Shown here: positions 30,931 through 40,381 of the stretch, in pieces | How the letters are laid out: each line of letters starts with the position of its first letter | How positions within the stretch are numbered: the first letter of the stretch is position 1 | Origin: CAUZJO01 sp963580245 | GTDB lineage: Bacteria; Sumerlaeota; Sumerlaeia; MVZB01 | NCBI GenBank assembly: GCA_963580245.1 | Contig: CAUZJO010000005.1 | Span: 12,679-76,678 of the forward strand | Direction of reading: 5' to 3' | Length of the DNA stretch: 64,000 bases | The notes under the pieces: model-generated | Seen by the model: the letters and a program-made list of their open reading frames with translations, nothing else | Database searches by the model: none | Told to the model about the DNA's origin: nothing | Translations under genes and position numbers: made by a program

Positions 30931-32160
30931 GTGGCCGCCACCGCCGTTCAATCCACCGATGATTACACCACATTCTGCCGGGGTGGGTTGGATGACCCAT
31001 ACCCTTTCTACGACCGGCTGCGGTCCGAGGATCCCGTTCACTGGAGCGACATCCTCAAGGGATGGGTTTTGACGCGCCACGCTGACGTGGTCTTCGGCCT
31101 GCGCGACGCGCGGTTGTCGGCGAAGAGGACCCACCTGTGGATGCAATCGATTCCCAGTGAGCTGCGGGAGCAGATGAAGCCGCTCGGCAGGCGCATCGCG
31201 GCCCAGTTGATCCACCTCGACCCACCCGACCACACCCGGCTGCGCAGGCTGGTCAACAAGGCATTCACGCCGAAATCGGTCGAGGACCTGCGCCCACGGA
31301 TTCAAGCGAGCGTGAATGAGCTTCTGGACCGTCTGGCCCCCCGCGGCGAGATGGAAATGATCGCCGACTTCGCCTACCAGCTTCCGGCCACGGTGATCTC
31401 GGACATGATCGGCATCCCCCCGGGCGATCGCGACCAGTTCAGAAAGTGGTCCGGGGACCTGATGGACTTCCACGGCGCGACGAGCCTGACGATTCCCGAC
31501 CTCGTCGGTCAGGCCTCCCGGAGCATGGAGGCGCTGACCCGCTATTTCGTCGAGCGGATCCAAATGCTGCGGCGCGAGCCCGACGGCAGTCTGCTGAGCG
31601 CCCTTGTCGCCGTGGAGGAGCAAGGCGACATGCTGAGCGAGGAGGAGTTGGTGGGGATTTGTAACCTGTTGTTCGTCGCCGGGCACGAGACGACCATGAA
31701 CCTGATCGCCAATGGCACGCTGCTTCTGCTGCGCCATCCCGATCAGCTCCAGATGCTGAGGGACGCCCCCGACCTAATCGCCTCGGCCGTCGAGGAGGTT
31801 TTGCGCCATGAAAGCCCCGTCAAGCGGCAGTCGCGTCTAGCACTCGAGGACGTCGAGATCGGGGGCAAGCTCGTGCGCGAGGGTCAATACGTGATGAACA
31901 TGCTTCCGGCGGCCAATCGCGACCCCGCCCGGTTCCCCGATCCCGCGCGCTTCGACATCTCTCGGACGGATAACCGCCACGTCGCCTTCGGATCGGGCAT
32001 CCACTTCTGCCTGGGGGCATTCCTGGCCCGCGTTGAAGGCCAGATCGCGCTGGGGACGCTCTTTGACCGTTTCCCTGCGTTGCGCCTGGCGAGCGACAGG
32101 TTGGAGTGGCGGGAAAACATGGCCATCCGCGGGTTGAAGGCGCTGCCGCTTGCCTTTTAA
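30931..32160 (+). CDS. Cytochrome P450, soluble bacterial class
   Basis: Heme monooxygenase of 409 residues without a membrane anchor. It shows the I-helix oxygen-binding AGHETTMNLIANG, the ExxR motif in AVEEVLRHESPVKRQSRLA and the heme loop FGSGIHFCLGAFLAR with proximal Cys360. DPPDHTRLRRLVNKAFTP is typical of CYP107-like bacterial families. GTG 30931 lies 2 nt after the phosphorylase stop; no separate Shine-Dalgarno is visible, so translation is probably coupled. No ferredoxin or reductase gene adjoins it. Substrate unknown. Confidence 0.93.
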   Translation: MAATAVQSTDDYTTFCRGGLDDPYPFYDRLRSEDPVHWSDILKGWVLTRHADVVFGLRDARLSAKRTHLWMQSIPSELREQMKPLGRRIAAQLIHLDPPDHTRLRRLVNKAFTPKSVEDLRPRIQASVNELLDRLAPRGEMEMIADFAYQLPATVISDMIGIPPGDRDQFRKWSGDLMDFHGATSLTIPDLVGQASRSMEALTRYFVERIQMLRREPDGSLLSALVAVEEQGDMLSEEELVGICNLLFVAGHETTMNLIANGTLLLLRHPDQLQMLRDAPDLIASAVEEVLRHESPVKRQSRLALEDVEIGGKLVREGQYVMNMLPAANRDPARFPDPARFDISRTDNRHVAFGSGIHFCLGAFLARVEGQIALGTLFDRFPALRLASDRLEWRENMAIRGLKALPLAF

Positions 32161-32286
32161 TCGACGGGCACATCTTGTGACCCCGTGGCGGCGCGAACCC
32201 TTGCACTCGCGCGGAGACCGCGCCGGCGACGGTCGGAACCGTCAGAATCCAAACGCCTCTTCGTTCGGCAAACAACAAGACCTACA

Positions 32287-32823
32287 CTACCGCGTGCCGA
32301 TCCGAAAGATGTTGCCTTCGCTCACCGTTCCGTTGCTGGGGTCGTAGTGGAAACCAAACATATGAAGCATCCCGGACGGTCCGTAGCTGAAAGCCAGCCA
32401 CGTCTCGTCCTCCAAGGTCGGATCGCTCAGGTAGTGTAGGTATTTCCCGTCGATCCCGAACGGGCCGCCGAAGAGGTCATTCGTGGGCTGCTCGACAAAA
32501 CCATCGACGGGAACCGAAGAGCAAAACGCGACCGGCGTGGTGATTCGCCACGTTTCGATCTGCGCGGTCGGGGGCGTGGCGGGCAGGAACGGATTGAGTC
32601 CGGGCGGAAAGGCGTTGTGATCCACGCGATAGCCCTCGATACCGATCGCCAACGAACGCAAGTCGCCCCTCGCCCGAGCGACTTTCGACCGCATCTGGGC
32701 CTCCAGGAAATTGGGAACCGCGATCGCCGCAAGGATGGCGATGATCGCGACAACGATGAGCAACTCGATGAGCGTGAATCCGCGTGGAGGTTTTGATTGG
32801 ACTTTCACCGGCTGCCCGCACAT
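32287..32823 (-). CDS. Type II secretion / type IV pilus pseudopilin (GspG-like)
   Basis: 178 residues. A prepilin peptidase site PRG/FTLIELLIVVAIIAILAA is followed by AVPNFLEAQMRSKVARARGD, as in GspG/PilE proteins. The mature domain has LRSLAIGIEGYRVDHNAFPP, then a divergent C-terminal half ending GNIFRIGTR. It is not beside secretion genes; many isolated copies of this kind occur in PVC/FCB genomes. ATG 32823 gives a 15-residue leader; the frame is open upstream to 32964. Cargo or pilus role cannot be decided. Confidence 0.82.
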   Translation of the reverse strand: MCGQPVKVQSKPPRGFTLIELLIVVAIIAILAAIAVPNFLEAQMRSKVARARGDLRSLAIGIEGYRVDHNAFPPGLNPFLPATPPTAQIETWRITTPVAFCSSVPVDGFVEQPTNDLFGGPFGIDGKYLHYLSDPTLEDETWLAFSYGPSGMLHMFGFHYDPSNGTVSEGNIFRIGTR

Positions 32824-33009
32824 TCCATTACCGTTTAACAACCTGAAGCGAACCTCTTCGCGAAAATCGCCGGGGCAGACGGGGTGGGGATGATTTCTTC
32901 CAATCTCGATTGACACGTCACGGGTTCTTATTGGTGATGAGGCAAGGATTGACCTTGCAGGCATCGCATTCTCTACTCAGCGAAAAACAAATCAAGGCAC
33001 GGGGTCTCG

Positions 33010-34434
33010 TCACTCCTCTTCTTCCAATGTCGTTCCTGATACGCCCCCGTTTTCTCGAAGCAACTGAGCCATTTCCTCAAATCCACTTTCAGTAGCCATA
33101 TCAAGAGGGGTTTCTCCGAGATTGTTTCGCACATTGACCTCGGCTCCCTTTCGAATAAACAAAAGCGCAGTCTGCAGCCTATCTGAATCTCTGTTGGCAA
33201 TAAACCGCATTTCTGCTGCGAAATGTAGTGGTGTCGAACCATCTTCATCCTGTGAATTCACACCCGCTCCATAATCGATTAATACCCGTGCAGCCTCCAA
33301 AGAACCCGTTGGACCACACAAATGCAAAGGTGTAATCCCGTTTGGCGTAGAGGCATCGACAGGAACACCCAGCGTCAGCAAATATGTTATGATTTCAGGT
33401 TCACCGTGGATCGCCGCGACCCTCAACAACCTTGCGCCCATCTCACGATCCGAAGCTTCGCTGTGGTTTTTCTTGAAATAGTCTATGTCCCTAGAATAGA
33501 TGGCCTGCTCCAAATCTAACTCCAGGGTAGTTTCGCCCCCGTACTCAGCCAAGAGCTTAATCAGTTCCTGATTCTGTTGTGGCTTGGCAATATCCATCGA
33601 AGCTAACTGATTTGCGCCTTGATCGTTGATTCGAGCCCCATGATCGAGTAACGCTCTGATGGCGCTAAAGTATCGTCCTTCCGTTCCATATCTCCCCGCT
33701 TGAAGGCATTCCCGTATTGCGAGGTGAAGTGGCATATCTCCGTTGTATTGTTTGGCATTTACATTCGCCCCTTTGCTTATGAGCAGTTCTATTAGCTTAG
33801 GTCGACCATTCCTAGCAGCTAGATGAAGTGCCGTGATTCCCCCACCATTCGACAGCGTTAAATCGGCCCCGCTGCGAATCAATACCTCGGCGGCCTTACG
33901 AGGCTCAACGTCGTGTATTGAATCCATGCCGAGCGATTTTTCGAGAGGCCATTTGCCATATTTGTTCTTTACGTCGATCAGGCCCCCACGATAGACTAGC
34001 ATTTTAACGACACGATCCGCATCATACCGAGCTGCCATGTGCATCAATGTTGTTCCATCTTTTTCATAAACGACCATTTTTGGATCATAATCGTCGCCGA
34101 GATACGTGATTAACGCTTCTGGGTCATTCCGCTCCAGAAATGGAGTTAACTCACGGACACCAGGAGAATCATACTTCGCCTCAACCTCTTGACGCATACG
34201 ATTCATCAACTTCTCCACGTCCGGCAGCAGACCCAAATCGTGCAACTCTTGCAAAGTAGCCGTAGCCGCCTCGTTCGTTGTCGAGTCGTCGGCTTCACTC
34301 AGTATAGGTCCGGACTTCTCTTCGGATGACTCTGAAAGGCCGATTTCCTCGCGGCTGTTGACAGTCTTCTGAAGCGACAACACGAAGAGTCCCATAAGAA
34401 GAGAGAGGCCAATGAGGTGGAAAGGGTGATGCAT
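33010..34434 (-). CDS. Exported ankyrin-repeat protein
   Basis: 474 residues. N-terminal signal or anchor MHHPFHLIGLSLLMGLFVLS. A linker with acidic SSEEKSGPILSEADDS leads to at least seven ankyrin units in two blocks, for example GTTLMHMAARYDADRVVKML, GITALHLAARNGRPKLIELL, GITPLHLCGPTGSLEAARVL and GETPLDMATESGFEEMAQLL. Base composition is clearly more AT-rich than its neighbours, near half GC by eye, and codon use differs, which suggests transfer. It is followed at 60 bp by a gene on the same strand upstream, the dehydrogenase-like protein. Likely a protein-interaction scaffold; partner unknown. Confidence 0.82.
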   Translation of the reverse strand: MHHPFHLIGLSLLMGLFVLSLQKTVNSREEIGLSESSEEKSGPILSEADDSTTNEAATATLQELHDLGLLPDVEKLMNRMRQEVEAKYDSPGVRELTPFLERNDPEALITYLGDDYDPKMVVYEKDGTTLMHMAARYDADRVVKMLVYRGGLIDVKNKYGKWPLEKSLGMDSIHDVEPRKAAEVLIRSGADLTLSNGGGITALHLAARNGRPKLIELLISKGANVNAKQYNGDMPLHLAIRECLQAGRYGTEGRYFSAIRALLDHGARINDQGANQLASMDIAKPQQNQELIKLLAEYGGETTLELDLEQAIYSRDIDYFKKNHSEASDREMGARLLRVAAIHGEPEIITYLLTLGVPVDASTPNGITPLHLCGPTGSLEAARVLIDYGAGVNSQDEDGSTPLHFAAEMRFIANRDSDRLQTALLFIRKGAEVNVRNNLGETPLDMATESGFEEMAQLLRENGGVSGTTLEEEE

Positions 34435-34493
34435 GATTCACTTCTCCTTCAGTGATTCGTCTTTACAACGCCAACCGCGCTCATCAGCTTGAG

Positions 34494-36050
34494 CTATTCG
34501 ACCGCAAATCGGGATAACGTGACCGGAATGCCTTCGCCCGTCATCGCGATGTTGACGGTCGGGTTGACGGAGTCGTCGGTGCTGATGCTCAGGGTGGCGA
34601 ATGTGCCGCCGAGGGCACCGGGATCGAACGCGATCGCGACCACGACGCGCTCGCCGCGCCCCAGCGGTGAACTGGTATCCGGGTTGTTGACGATCTCGTA
34701 AGCGCCCTCGTCGGGACCGATGATTTCGATTCCGTTGCCCGTGAAGTTCAGATCGACCTCGCCCACGTTGGCGATCGTGATGATCCGGCGGCCGCACGCG
34801 TCCTCGCGCAGATCCTGTTCGGGAAACGCAAGGACCGGCGGGGAGACCGCGACGACGGGCATCGCCGGGGCCGGGTCGCTGTCCACGAGTTGATAGATAG
34901 TGCCCCCGTTCAGATCACAGACGTAAACTTCGCCGGACTCATCTTCGCCGAATGAAGGGATTCGGATTGACGAGTCGATCTGCTCGGTGCGCGACCAGAG
35001 GTCCGGGGCGGTCTCCTCGAGGCTCCAGATTCGCCCCGAACAGTAATCCCCGAAGAAATAGAGTCCTTCCAAATCCGGATAGGCGACGCCGCGATAGACG
35101 TAGCCCCCCGTGACGCTACATCCCAGCGAGTGGGGATAATCGTCGATCGGCAGGATCAGGCTTCCGGTCTGACAATCCGTCGAGGGATTGAAGCAATCGT
35201 TGCCTTCCATTCGCCGCCAACCATAATTGCCCCCCTTCTCGACGATATCGACCTCCTCGATGGCGTTCTGGCCCACGTCGCCGCAGAAGAGGCGTCCGTC
35301 CGCGCCGTCGAATGAGAAGCGCCACGGATTGCGCAGCCCATAGGCCCAGATTTCTGGCTCGAATCCCTCCATGTCAACGAAGGGATTGTCCGGCGGGATG
35401 CCGTAGTTATTCGGCGCTTGCGGGTTGTCCACGTCGATCCGCTGGATCTTGCCCAGCAGGTTAGTCGTATCCTGTCCATTGCCGATCGTCCCGTGGTCAT
35501 CGCCCCCGCCGCCGCCGTCGCCCAGCGCGATATAGAGCATCCCGTCGGGTCCGAACTCGATCATGCCGCCGTTGTGATTGCCCTCGGGCTGGAAGACCGG
35601 GCCCAGGATGATCTGCTCGTCGGTGTTGGCCACGTTGGAGTCTTGCGACACGCTGAACCCGGAGATGATCGAGTCGCCGTCGCCGCGCCGCGTGTAATGC
35701 ACGAAGAAGCGGCCGTTGCAGGCATAGTCGGGATGGAAGGCCATGCCGAGCAGGCCTTGTTCGCCGCCCCCGGGCGAGACCAGATTAAGCCCGGTCGTGC
35801 CCAGATTGAGAAAGTCCTGGCTCCGGAGCGTGCCGTCGGGATCGATGATCCGGATGCGCCCGGCCTGTTCGACGACAAACAGGCGGTCGCTGCCGTCGGG
35901 GGCGTGGGTCACCAGGATGGGCCGGCTGAAGCCCGAAGCCACCAAATCAAGGTCCAGGTCGATCGCATGGGCCTGGCCCATGGCAATAAAAAGCACCGTG
36001 ATCAAACCGATCAGGCGGCGGGTCGTCCGTGGATTCCGTGATAAAAACAT
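34494..36050 (-). CDS. Exported glucose/sorbosone dehydrogenase-like propeller protein with choice-of-anchor-D tail
   Basis: 518 residues. Signal peptide with core LIGLITVLFIAMG and likely cleavage at QAHA/ID. The GSDH (PQQ-dependent sugar dehydrogenase-like) propeller follows: SGFSRPILVTHAPDGSDRLF, GLLGMAFHPDY, FFVHYTRRGDGD, HNGGMIEFGPDGMLYIALGD, GLRNPWRFSFD, CGDVGQNAIEEVD and VTGGYVYRGVAYPDLEGLYF. The last 110 residues form a choice-of-anchor-D/ASH-like Ig domain (ITIANVGEVDLNF) ending in PVTLSRFAVE, nearly the same tail as the delta-60 protein. PQQ binding is not proven; many family members are non-enzymatic. Confidence 0.85.
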   Translation of the reverse strand: MFLSRNPRTTRRLIGLITVLFIAMGQAHAIDLDLDLVASGFSRPILVTHAPDGSDRLFVVEQAGRIRIIDPDGTLRSQDFLNLGTTGLNLVSPGGGEQGLLGMAFHPDYACNGRFFVHYTRRGDGDSIISGFSVSQDSNVANTDEQIILGPVFQPEGNHNGGMIEFGPDGMLYIALGDGGGGGDDHGTIGNGQDTTNLLGKIQRIDVDNPQAPNNYGIPPDNPFVDMEGFEPEIWAYGLRNPWRFSFDGADGRLFCGDVGQNAIEEVDIVEKGGNYGWRRMEGNDCFNPSTDCQTGSLILPIDDYPHSLGCSVTGGYVYRGVAYPDLEGLYFFGDYCSGRIWSLEETAPDLWSRTEQIDSSIRIPSFGEDESGEVYVCDLNGGTIYQLVDSDPAPAMPVVAVSPPVLAFPEQDLREDACGRRIITIANVGEVDLNFTGNGIEIIGPDEGAYEIVNNPDTSSPLGRGERVVVAIAFDPGALGGTFATLSISTDDSVNPTVNIAMTGEGIPVTLSRFAVE

Positions 36051-36096
36051 ACATCTACCTCTCTGTCGGACGGCTCCCTCCGATACTGAATAAGGG

Positions 36097-36123
36097 AGTA
36101 TGTCACTCGCGGCGGATTGTCAA
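36097..36123 (-). promoter_or_regulatory. Candidate promoter for the dehydrogenase-like gene
   Basis: On the minus strand TTGACA (36118-36123) is followed 15 bp later by TGA-CATACT (36097-36102), an extended -10 type pair. The 12-mer GAGTGACATACT recurs with identical spacing from a TTGA box in the infA promoter at 50.8 kb. Confidence 0.45.
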
Positions 36124-36196
36124 TGAACTCAGCGGATGAGGTTCAGTCTTCGAAGTAAACGCCGCTTCGATAAAGGGTTCCCGATCTGGATGATAA

Positions 36197-36299
36197 TCGG
36201 CTCCCGGCTCTCGTCCTCGTAATCGACCTCATCATCGCGTTCCTGATCGATTGCGGCCTGAGAAAAAGACTGATTACGAGGACGAGGGACGGGAGCCGA
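36197..36299. repeat. Imperfect long inverted repeat
   Basis: Left arm 36197-36224 and right arm 36272-36299 are near-perfect reverse complements (core CGTCCTCGTAATC / GATTACGAGGACG and TCGGCTCCCG / CGGGAGCCGA), enclosing about 47 bp. It lies between divergent genes, with no protein coded inside. It could be a cruciform, an RNA hairpin or a degenerate MITE. The surrounding 36.05-36.45 kb holds no gene. Confidence 0.6.
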
Positions 36300-36447
36300 C
36301 CTACAAGGGAGCGGCGGGTATCAACGCCATTTGGGGGGAGGCTTTGTGGTGATCAAAGCGTTTGTGGAGGCGTAGGCCCTGGCCCTGCCTCTACCTCCGT
36401 CTCCTCACCCATCGCACTCCCTTACCTCGAGAGGAATAAATCCGACG

Positions 36448-37593
36448 ATGAACGCCTTTTTCAATCGAAGATACGCGGCAGTGGTCGTGTGGCTAGTTCT
36501 CGCGCCGTTCTGCTTGGGAGTCCGTTCGCAGGCGCGCGATGGCGTCCAGATGGCCCTGCCGCCGCCCCCCCCGACCCCGGAAGAACGTGCAACCCGTGAC
36601 TTTCGTTCGACCGACGCCCTGCCCAAAGGCGTCGGCGTACCCGTAGTGGATACAACGAACAAGGTGGCCGTGACCGCCCTGTTCCAAAACGTCTATCTAA
36701 CCGCCCTGGGTAAGAACTCGCTGATCGGCTGGACGGGGGACGTGGGCGATTGCCGACCGGGGACGGTGACCGAGGAACACCTGGACGCGACGCTCGATAT
36801 GGTCAATTACTTCCGCGTCATGACCGGGCTGCCGGGCAACGTCGTTTTCGACCCCGCGCTCAACGCCTTATGCCAGCAGGCGGCGCTGATGATGGCCGCC
36901 GAGGGAAACCTCAGCCACTCCCCGCCAACCGACTGGGCCTGCTATACGGAGGAAGGCGCCGAGGCCGCCGGCAACTCCAACCTGGCGCTCGGCGCGTTCG
37001 GGCCCAAAGCCGTCGCCTCTGGTTACATGAACGATTCAGACCCGTCCAATATCGACGCGGGCCACCGCCGGTGGATTCTTTACCCACGCCAGGTGACGAT
37101 GGGGACGGGATCGACCGACGCCCGTTCGGGCGGAGGCTTCTTCGTGGGGAGCAATGCGCTGTGGACACTTGCAGCGTGAGGGCCGCGTCCCGAGGGTCCC
37201 GAGTTCGTCGCCTGGCCCCTGACCGGTTTCGTCCCGTATCCGATCGTCCACGACCACTGGTCGTTCGCGCCCAATCTGGACTCGGCATTCGATGAGCAGA
37301 ACGTCGTCGATTTCGGCTCGACCGACGTGAGGCTGACCCGGATGGACAACGGGGCCTCGGTCTCCGACGACGTGCGCTCGCGGGCCGCGACGTTCGGCGA
37401 CGACGCGATCACCTGGGACGTCTCGGACCTGACGCTGGGCCCGGGCATGGCTGATTTGACGATCAACGTAAACCTCACCGAGGTGATGATCGACGGCGAG
37501 TCGAGAACGTTTGAATATCAAGTCACCATCTTCGACCCCGCGTTGGTGGTCGTGCCCGAGAATGCCGTGGGAATGTGGCGGGTCTATGAGTAG
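36448..37593 (+). pseudogene. Exported CAP (SCP/PR1) domain protein interrupted by in-frame TGA
   Basis: 382 codons in one frame with a TGA at 37177-37179 (codon 244). Signal peptide with core YAAVVVWLVLAPFCLG. CAP features: MVNYFRVMTGLPGNVVFDPA, LCQQAALMMAAEGNLSHSPP and IDAGHRRWILYPRQVTMGTG. After the stop the same frame continues with the expected FVAWPLTGFVPYPIVHDHWS and a C-terminal beta domain ending ENAVGMWRVYE. So the stop is a point change (for example from CGA or GGA) rather than a frameshift. The truncated 243-residue product would keep most of the CAP fold. A GAGAGG lies about 12 nt upstream of the ATG. Confidence 0.8.
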
Positions 37594-37600
37594 GAAAGAC

Positions 37601-37792
37601 GATATCGGCCGGCATATCGAAAAGGAGGCGATTTCACGGGGAAACATTCTGAATCCCGGCCCCTTGGGATTGGTAGGCTCGTTTTCGAACCATATTGGGG
37701 TCAAAATCCTTGCATTGTATAACGGAGGCGCCCAAAATACCGCACGAACTAAAGAACGATGAAGCGTTCTGGTTGGAATTTGGGAAATATCG
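37601..37792 (+). repeat. 190-bp direct repeat, copy A
   Basis: Shares long identical blocks with 40382-40570, such as GGAGGCGATTTCACGGGGAA, TCAAAATCCTTGCATTGT and GGAAATATCG. It begins 8 bp after the CAP gene stop and ends 200 bp before the pectate-lyase-like gene. A short frame runs through both copies but differs in length and has frame changes, so it is not clearly coding. No terminal inverted repeats were seen. Confidence 0.7.
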
Positions 37793-37991
37793 ATGTATTT
37801 TCATCCTTATACCGGATCACCCTGATTGTACCCGTGCTGAGGCTTTTACCCAGGCTGCCCCATACCGGCTATACCCCCTCAACCGTATTCGGGGATCGTT
37901 TCAGCGGTGGCGGACCGCGAATTGATAAGAAGATGTTTTCAAGAATCCTGTTGGCCAATACGCACGATCCAAGTTAATAACAGGAGAAGTC

Positions 37992-40202
37992 ATGATGGGA
38001 CGATATTCATTCATCACAACCACTTTGTATTACTTCGTCAGCATGGGGGTGATCCTGAACACGACCCACGCGAATCTGGTCGATCCGGCAAACATCACGG
38101 TCACCCATTTCAACTGTGGGTTTGATGAGGCTTCGGGGCTTCAGCCAGATAATCCGTCCATTGATTGCGGCGCGTTTTCCGGCGCCCAGCTATGGTTCAA
38201 CCCATCGGGAGCATTATTACGGACCGATGGCTCTGGGAACCTGGTGATAACTCCCGGCGCGCAAGCCTCCGCGCCGGATAAACACTTTACCAGAACACAC
38301 GGTGGGGCATGGCCGGGTATCAACCAGGCCGCCCTCTCCGCCGGAACCGCTATCGCCGTATTTGAAATCGTATTCACATACGAAGCCGGGAGCTCTCCCT
38401 CCTCTGTCTTACATCCACGCGGTTCCTTTTTTGTAATGGATATGTCTACAAGCCGAATTTCCGACCCCGTGGAAGTGGATAAGCAGACCGGCTCCATTTT
38501 CTTCGGGACCGGTTCCAGCCAAGCCTGGTCCAGTGGAAGGATCAATGATTTTGCTCCGGGTAATTGGGTCTTTCGGGGCGAACAGTCCAACGTCTCTTTC
38601 ACGGATGGAGTTAAAGCCACCGCAAGAATCCTGATCGATCCGAACCAGGACGGCCCAAATGGTTCTTCTACAATGCTCAGGCTTTTCGAGGTTAATCCGG
38701 ACATTGACGGCTCGGGTGTATGGACGGAAATTGTGCCCGTCGGTCCTCTCGCCACCAGGATACGGTCTCAGGACAGGGTAACCGGATGCTGCGGCGAGGG
38801 CGCCATTCCCTCCGGTCCTCCTGGTGGGGATCACCTGCATCTACAAATTACAAATCATGACAATGAGGTGGGCGGGGCGAACATGCTCGTCGACCGTCTA
38901 CGCGTCTATGAAATCAGCCATCTTGGTTCAGGTCCACCGCCGACTCCGACACCCACGGCGACGCCCACGCCGATGCCCACGCCAACACCTCCTCCTGCCC
39001 GATTTGATTATTCGACCATGATCACTGATAACTCAGGACTGGGCAGAAGCCACCTCATGGGAGTCCATGACGTGAAGGATTTTGGCGCGGTCGCCGACTG
39101 TCAGTTCATTATCAATGCGACGATCAGCGCGGGCAGTCATATTCTTTCCTCCGGGTCCAATCCTTTTGTCGCCGAGGACGTGGGTAAGTCGATCGTCGTC
39201 GGCAATGCGGGAGGCTCAAGCGCGAATCTCGTCACGACCATCGCGGCCTTTACCGACTCCGGCCATGTTGTCTTGAGCGATGCCGCATCGACAAACGCTA
39301 ACAGCACGATGGTTCAATGGGGGACGGACAACACCCTGGCGATCAACAACGCCATCGCCGGCTTGACGGCCGGCGGCACGGTTTGGCTCGGACCCGGCTA
39401 TTATTTGGTCGATTCGATTAATTTGACCGACGCCGATTCCGTCAACTTCGTTGGCGCCGGCTGGGGAAACAACGCCCCCAACCGCGGCACGGTGCTCGTC
39501 CCCATGACCGGCAATTACCCCGTGCTGGATTTGACGGCGTCGGGAGGCACCAAGATCGAGAACCTGAAGATCGGCACGACCCGCTCGCCGGTCACGGGTC
39601 GTGTTGGCATTTTGTTGGCGCCGGCGGCCGGCAACAACTGGGCGCACCTCATCACCCTCGGACACGTGTTTATCACCGGGTCGTGGAGCTCGTCCGCGCT
39701 TTACGTCTACGGCGTCGGGGACAGCAGCATCTGGGACTGCAATTTTTGGAACTTTGTCGATAGCAAATATCCGATGTATTTCGGGTGTGACAATATCGAC
39801 AACGTCGCCTCGCGCTATCAAACGATCGTGACCGGAAGCGTATTGTGCGGAAACTGGCACATATCAAAATTCGAGGCGCACAACTTCAGAGCTCACGGAC
39901 CGAGCACCGGTTCGGCAATCCGGATGCGCGGCGCTGGAGTGATGAACTTTGAGGCGGGATTGATAGACAGCTCATCGGTCAACGGCAACATTTCGGCCGA
40001 AGTATCCTCCAACGGCACCCCCTGCTTCCGGCACGTCTACACAATGTGCAATTTTTACACGGAAGGGGACACCAAGCCGGTACACAGCATCAACGTGCCG
40101 AGCGGGACATACGACCGCGTCACCTTCATTAATCCCAGCTTTACGACCTCCGGCGCGGCAGTAAGCGGTTCGATCACCTACGAAGGTTTTTCGACACCAT
40201 AA
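37992..40202 (+). CDS. Exported protein with pectate-lyase-like beta-helix and PT-rich linker
   Basis: 736 residues. AGGAGAAG lies just upstream of the ATG. Signal peptide to about residue 27 (VSMGVILNTTHA/NL). An N-terminal beta-sandwich-like domain of about 280 residues is followed by a proline-threonine linker of the PTPTPTATPTPMP type. The C-terminal half is a right-handed beta-helix of the Pectate_lyase_3 kind: VKDFGAVAD, GTDNTLAINNAIAGLTAGG, TVWLGPGYYLVDSINL and NFVGAGWGNN. Similar folds occur in polysaccharide lyases and phage tailspikes. Catalytic residues cannot be assigned. It is bracketed by two direct repeats and is less GC-rich than the core genes. Probably acts on extracellular polysaccharide. 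Confidence 0.8.
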   Translation: MMGRYSFITTTLYYFVSMGVILNTTHANLVDPANITVTHFNCGFDEASGLQPDNPSIDCGAFSGAQLWFNPSGALLRTDGSGNLVITPGAQASAPDKHFTRTHGGAWPGINQAALSAGTAIAVFEIVFTYEAGSSPSSVLHPRGSFFVMDMSTSRISDPVEVDKQTGSIFFGTGSSQAWSSGRINDFAPGNWVFRGEQSNVSFTDGVKATARILIDPNQDGPNGSSTMLRLFEVNPDIDGSGVWTEIVPVGPLATRIRSQDRVTGCCGEGAIPSGPPGGDHLHLQITNHDNEVGGANMLVDRLRVYEISHLGSGPPPTPTPTATPTPMPTPTPPPARFDYSTMITDNSGLGRSHLMGVHDVKDFGAVADCQFIINATISAGSHILSSGSNPFVAEDVGKSIVVGNAGGSSANLVTTIAAFTDSGHVVLSDAASTNANSTMVQWGTDNTLAINNAIAGLTAGGTVWLGPGYYLVDSINLTDADSVNFVGAGWGNNAPNRGTVLVPMTGNYPVLDLTASGGTKIENLKIGTTRSPVTGRVGILLAPAAGNNWAHLITLGHVFITGSWSSSALYVYGVGDSSIWDCNFWNFVDSKYPMYFGCDNIDNVASRYQTIVTGSVLCGNWHISKFEAHNFRAHGPSTGSAIRMRGAGVMNFEAGLIDSSSVNGNISAEVSSNGTPCFRHVYTMCNFYTEGDTKPVHSINVPSGTYDRVTFINPSFTTSGAAVSGSITYEGFSTP

Positions 40203-40381
40203 TTGGTGTAAGTATCCTACGTCCGGACAGAACCTTCATTTTGACCTTCGCATCCGTATTCCCTTGGTGTTCTACTTAACCGGTTTCGATACCGGCGGGG
40301 TGAATCCTAACTCAATCTTCGGTGAAAGCCTCGTGCTTGATACCGCAAATGGATGCTTGGTCACGCTCGTGCGTTGATTCC

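Noticed and set aside
37177..37179. Selenocysteine or recoded UGA in the CAP gene
   Set aside because: Many genes here end in TGA, no SECIS-like hairpin stands out next to it, and CAP proteins are not selenoproteins.
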